DNA of 64,000 nucleotides from Adiantum capillus-veneris (lineage: Eukaryota; Streptophyta; Polypodiopsida; Polypodiales; Pteridaceae), in contig CM043945.1 of assembly GCA_014529385.2 (NCBI GenBank), forward strand, positions 154,474,741 to 154,538,740. Direction: 5' to 3'. Each line of letters begins with the position of its first letter. The first letter of the stretch is position 1. The notes beneath the pieces were generated by a model. The model ran no database searches. It saw only the letters and a list, made by a program, of their open reading frames with translations, and had not been told where the DNA came from. Positions 63,187 to 64,000 of this stretch are shown piece by piece. The position numbers and the translations under genes are program-made.

Positions 63187-64000
63187 AAAAAACTCAGCTC
63201 AAAAGTGGAGAATTTCTGATGTTTAGATACAATTGAGCTTGGGCCAACACCAATGGGGCAAATAGCTCACACAATATGGGTAAAATAAGCCAGATACAAT
63301 CACAAACTAGAGCAGAAACTTCGCTCATAGGAGAAACTTACACAGAAAAACAGCAGGAAAAGAGTGAGGAATTTGGCAAAATGGACAGCGCCATCGCGTC
63401 CGGAACGGCCCAAAACCCTAGTCCACAATGTCAAAGTGCTCAAATCCGACCTCGGGTGAGCAGTTTACGGCCAAAACAGACTCCAAAATGAGCAAAAACA
63501 CACTTGCGGCTGTTCCTCCTCTCTTCTCCACGTTTTTTCTGGTCTTCTCTTTGTTTTTTCAGTTCCCACACTTAGATTTATTAGTTGGGCACCCTTGGCC
63601 TGTTAGATGACCTCAAACGGACCCCGAACAGGCCAAAAACTGATCTCGCAGTGCATAGTTGTCACCTTTTTGCATCATTCGCACACCTGGCACTCAGCTT
63701 TTTTCCAATAATGCATCTCGCCACCACGTGAAGTGGCCCCAAAAAGTGGTCCTAATGATGACCTTTCTGCATAACTCTCACAAGAAAACACCCACGTTGT
63801 GTCGGTCCTCATCCGCGTGCAAATATTGACCTCGTTCGCCCTCCTAACGCCACTAGATGCCATCTGACGCACCTGCTGACCTCACGTCGTCGGCCCGCGG
63901 ATAGCTTCCTCGAGAAGTTTTATGCGCTACCAACTTCACTTTATTGTAGAAAAAACACACTAGTACTGATAATAGTGAAAATCGCTGCACTATGTACATG
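63001..64000. other. no gene recognised; CA repeat
   Basis: A (CA)n run lies at 63148-63185, with mixed sequence of higher GC content near 63720-63900. The minus-strand frame 63872-63675 has no motif I recognise. No LTR match for Gy3 was seen here. Confidence 0.5.
63148..63185. repeat. (CA)n microsatellite
   Basis: 38 bases of CA repeat; shorter CA runs lie at 62993-63003 and 63041-63054. Confidence 0.95.

Overview
This is a transposon-rich intergenic stretch of a nuclear plant genome. It holds remnants of Ty3/gypsy and Ty1/copia LTR retrotransposons, a LINE, one end of a CACTA-type DNA transposon, and intron-free scraps of typical plant genes (DEAD-box helicase, spliceosomal Brr2 helicase, a pentatricopeptide protein, beta-tubulin). 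I see no intact host gene and no tRNA or rRNA gene. The gypsy family at 11.7-22.6 kb looks to me more like elements of non-seed land plants (ferns, lycophytes) than common angiosperm families. That is an impression from memory, not a search result.

Layout. 1-7.34 kb: 3' part of an LTR element (A) with a zinc-knuckle gag and protease-like remnants but no visible reverse transcriptase. Its 3' LTR cuts into a minus-strand gypsy (Gy1) whose 5' LTR, primer site and gag lie at 7.34-9.07 kb. 10.58-11.0 kb: helicase pseudogene directly before a polypurine tract and LTR start. 11.07-22.93 kb: a three-level nest. An outer LTR (F) is split by a 10.9-kb gypsy element (Gy2), which is split by a 612-bp solo LTR with a perfect 5-bp target duplication. 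23.4-24.8 kb: two near-identical palindromes and a minisatellite with higher-order structure. 24.85-25.54 kb: unclassified transposon-like remnant. 26.2-26.7 kb: copia 3' end. 27.2-29.2 kb: LINE remnants in inverted orientation. 32.7-36.5 kb: an older, inverted, 5'-truncated copy of Gy2. 39.2-41.7 kb: frame-broken coiled-coil ORF of unknown origin. 41.8-46.9 kb: complete but dead copia element (Cop1) on the minus strand. 47-49.9 kb: 3' part of a second LTR element (B) related to A, with an unidentified ORF. Its LTR abuts a CACTA terminus ending at 50.08 kb. 53.1-56.2 kb: Brr2, PPR and beta-tubulin pseudogenes. 56.2-63.0 kb: a gypsy element (Gy3) on the minus strand, truncated at both ends, with a duplicated integrase zinc-binding module.

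None of the elements looks autonomous as it stands: every recognisable gag-pol has stops or frameshifts. The interest lies in the insertion history (nesting, target duplications, mosaic LTR divergence), host-gene fragments next to element ends, and a few structures I cannot place in a known family: the element-B ORF, the 39.2-41.7 kb ORF, the paired palindromes and the tandem H2C2 module. I did not find a convincing new biological system. Family assignments rest on motifs read by eye; no search was run.
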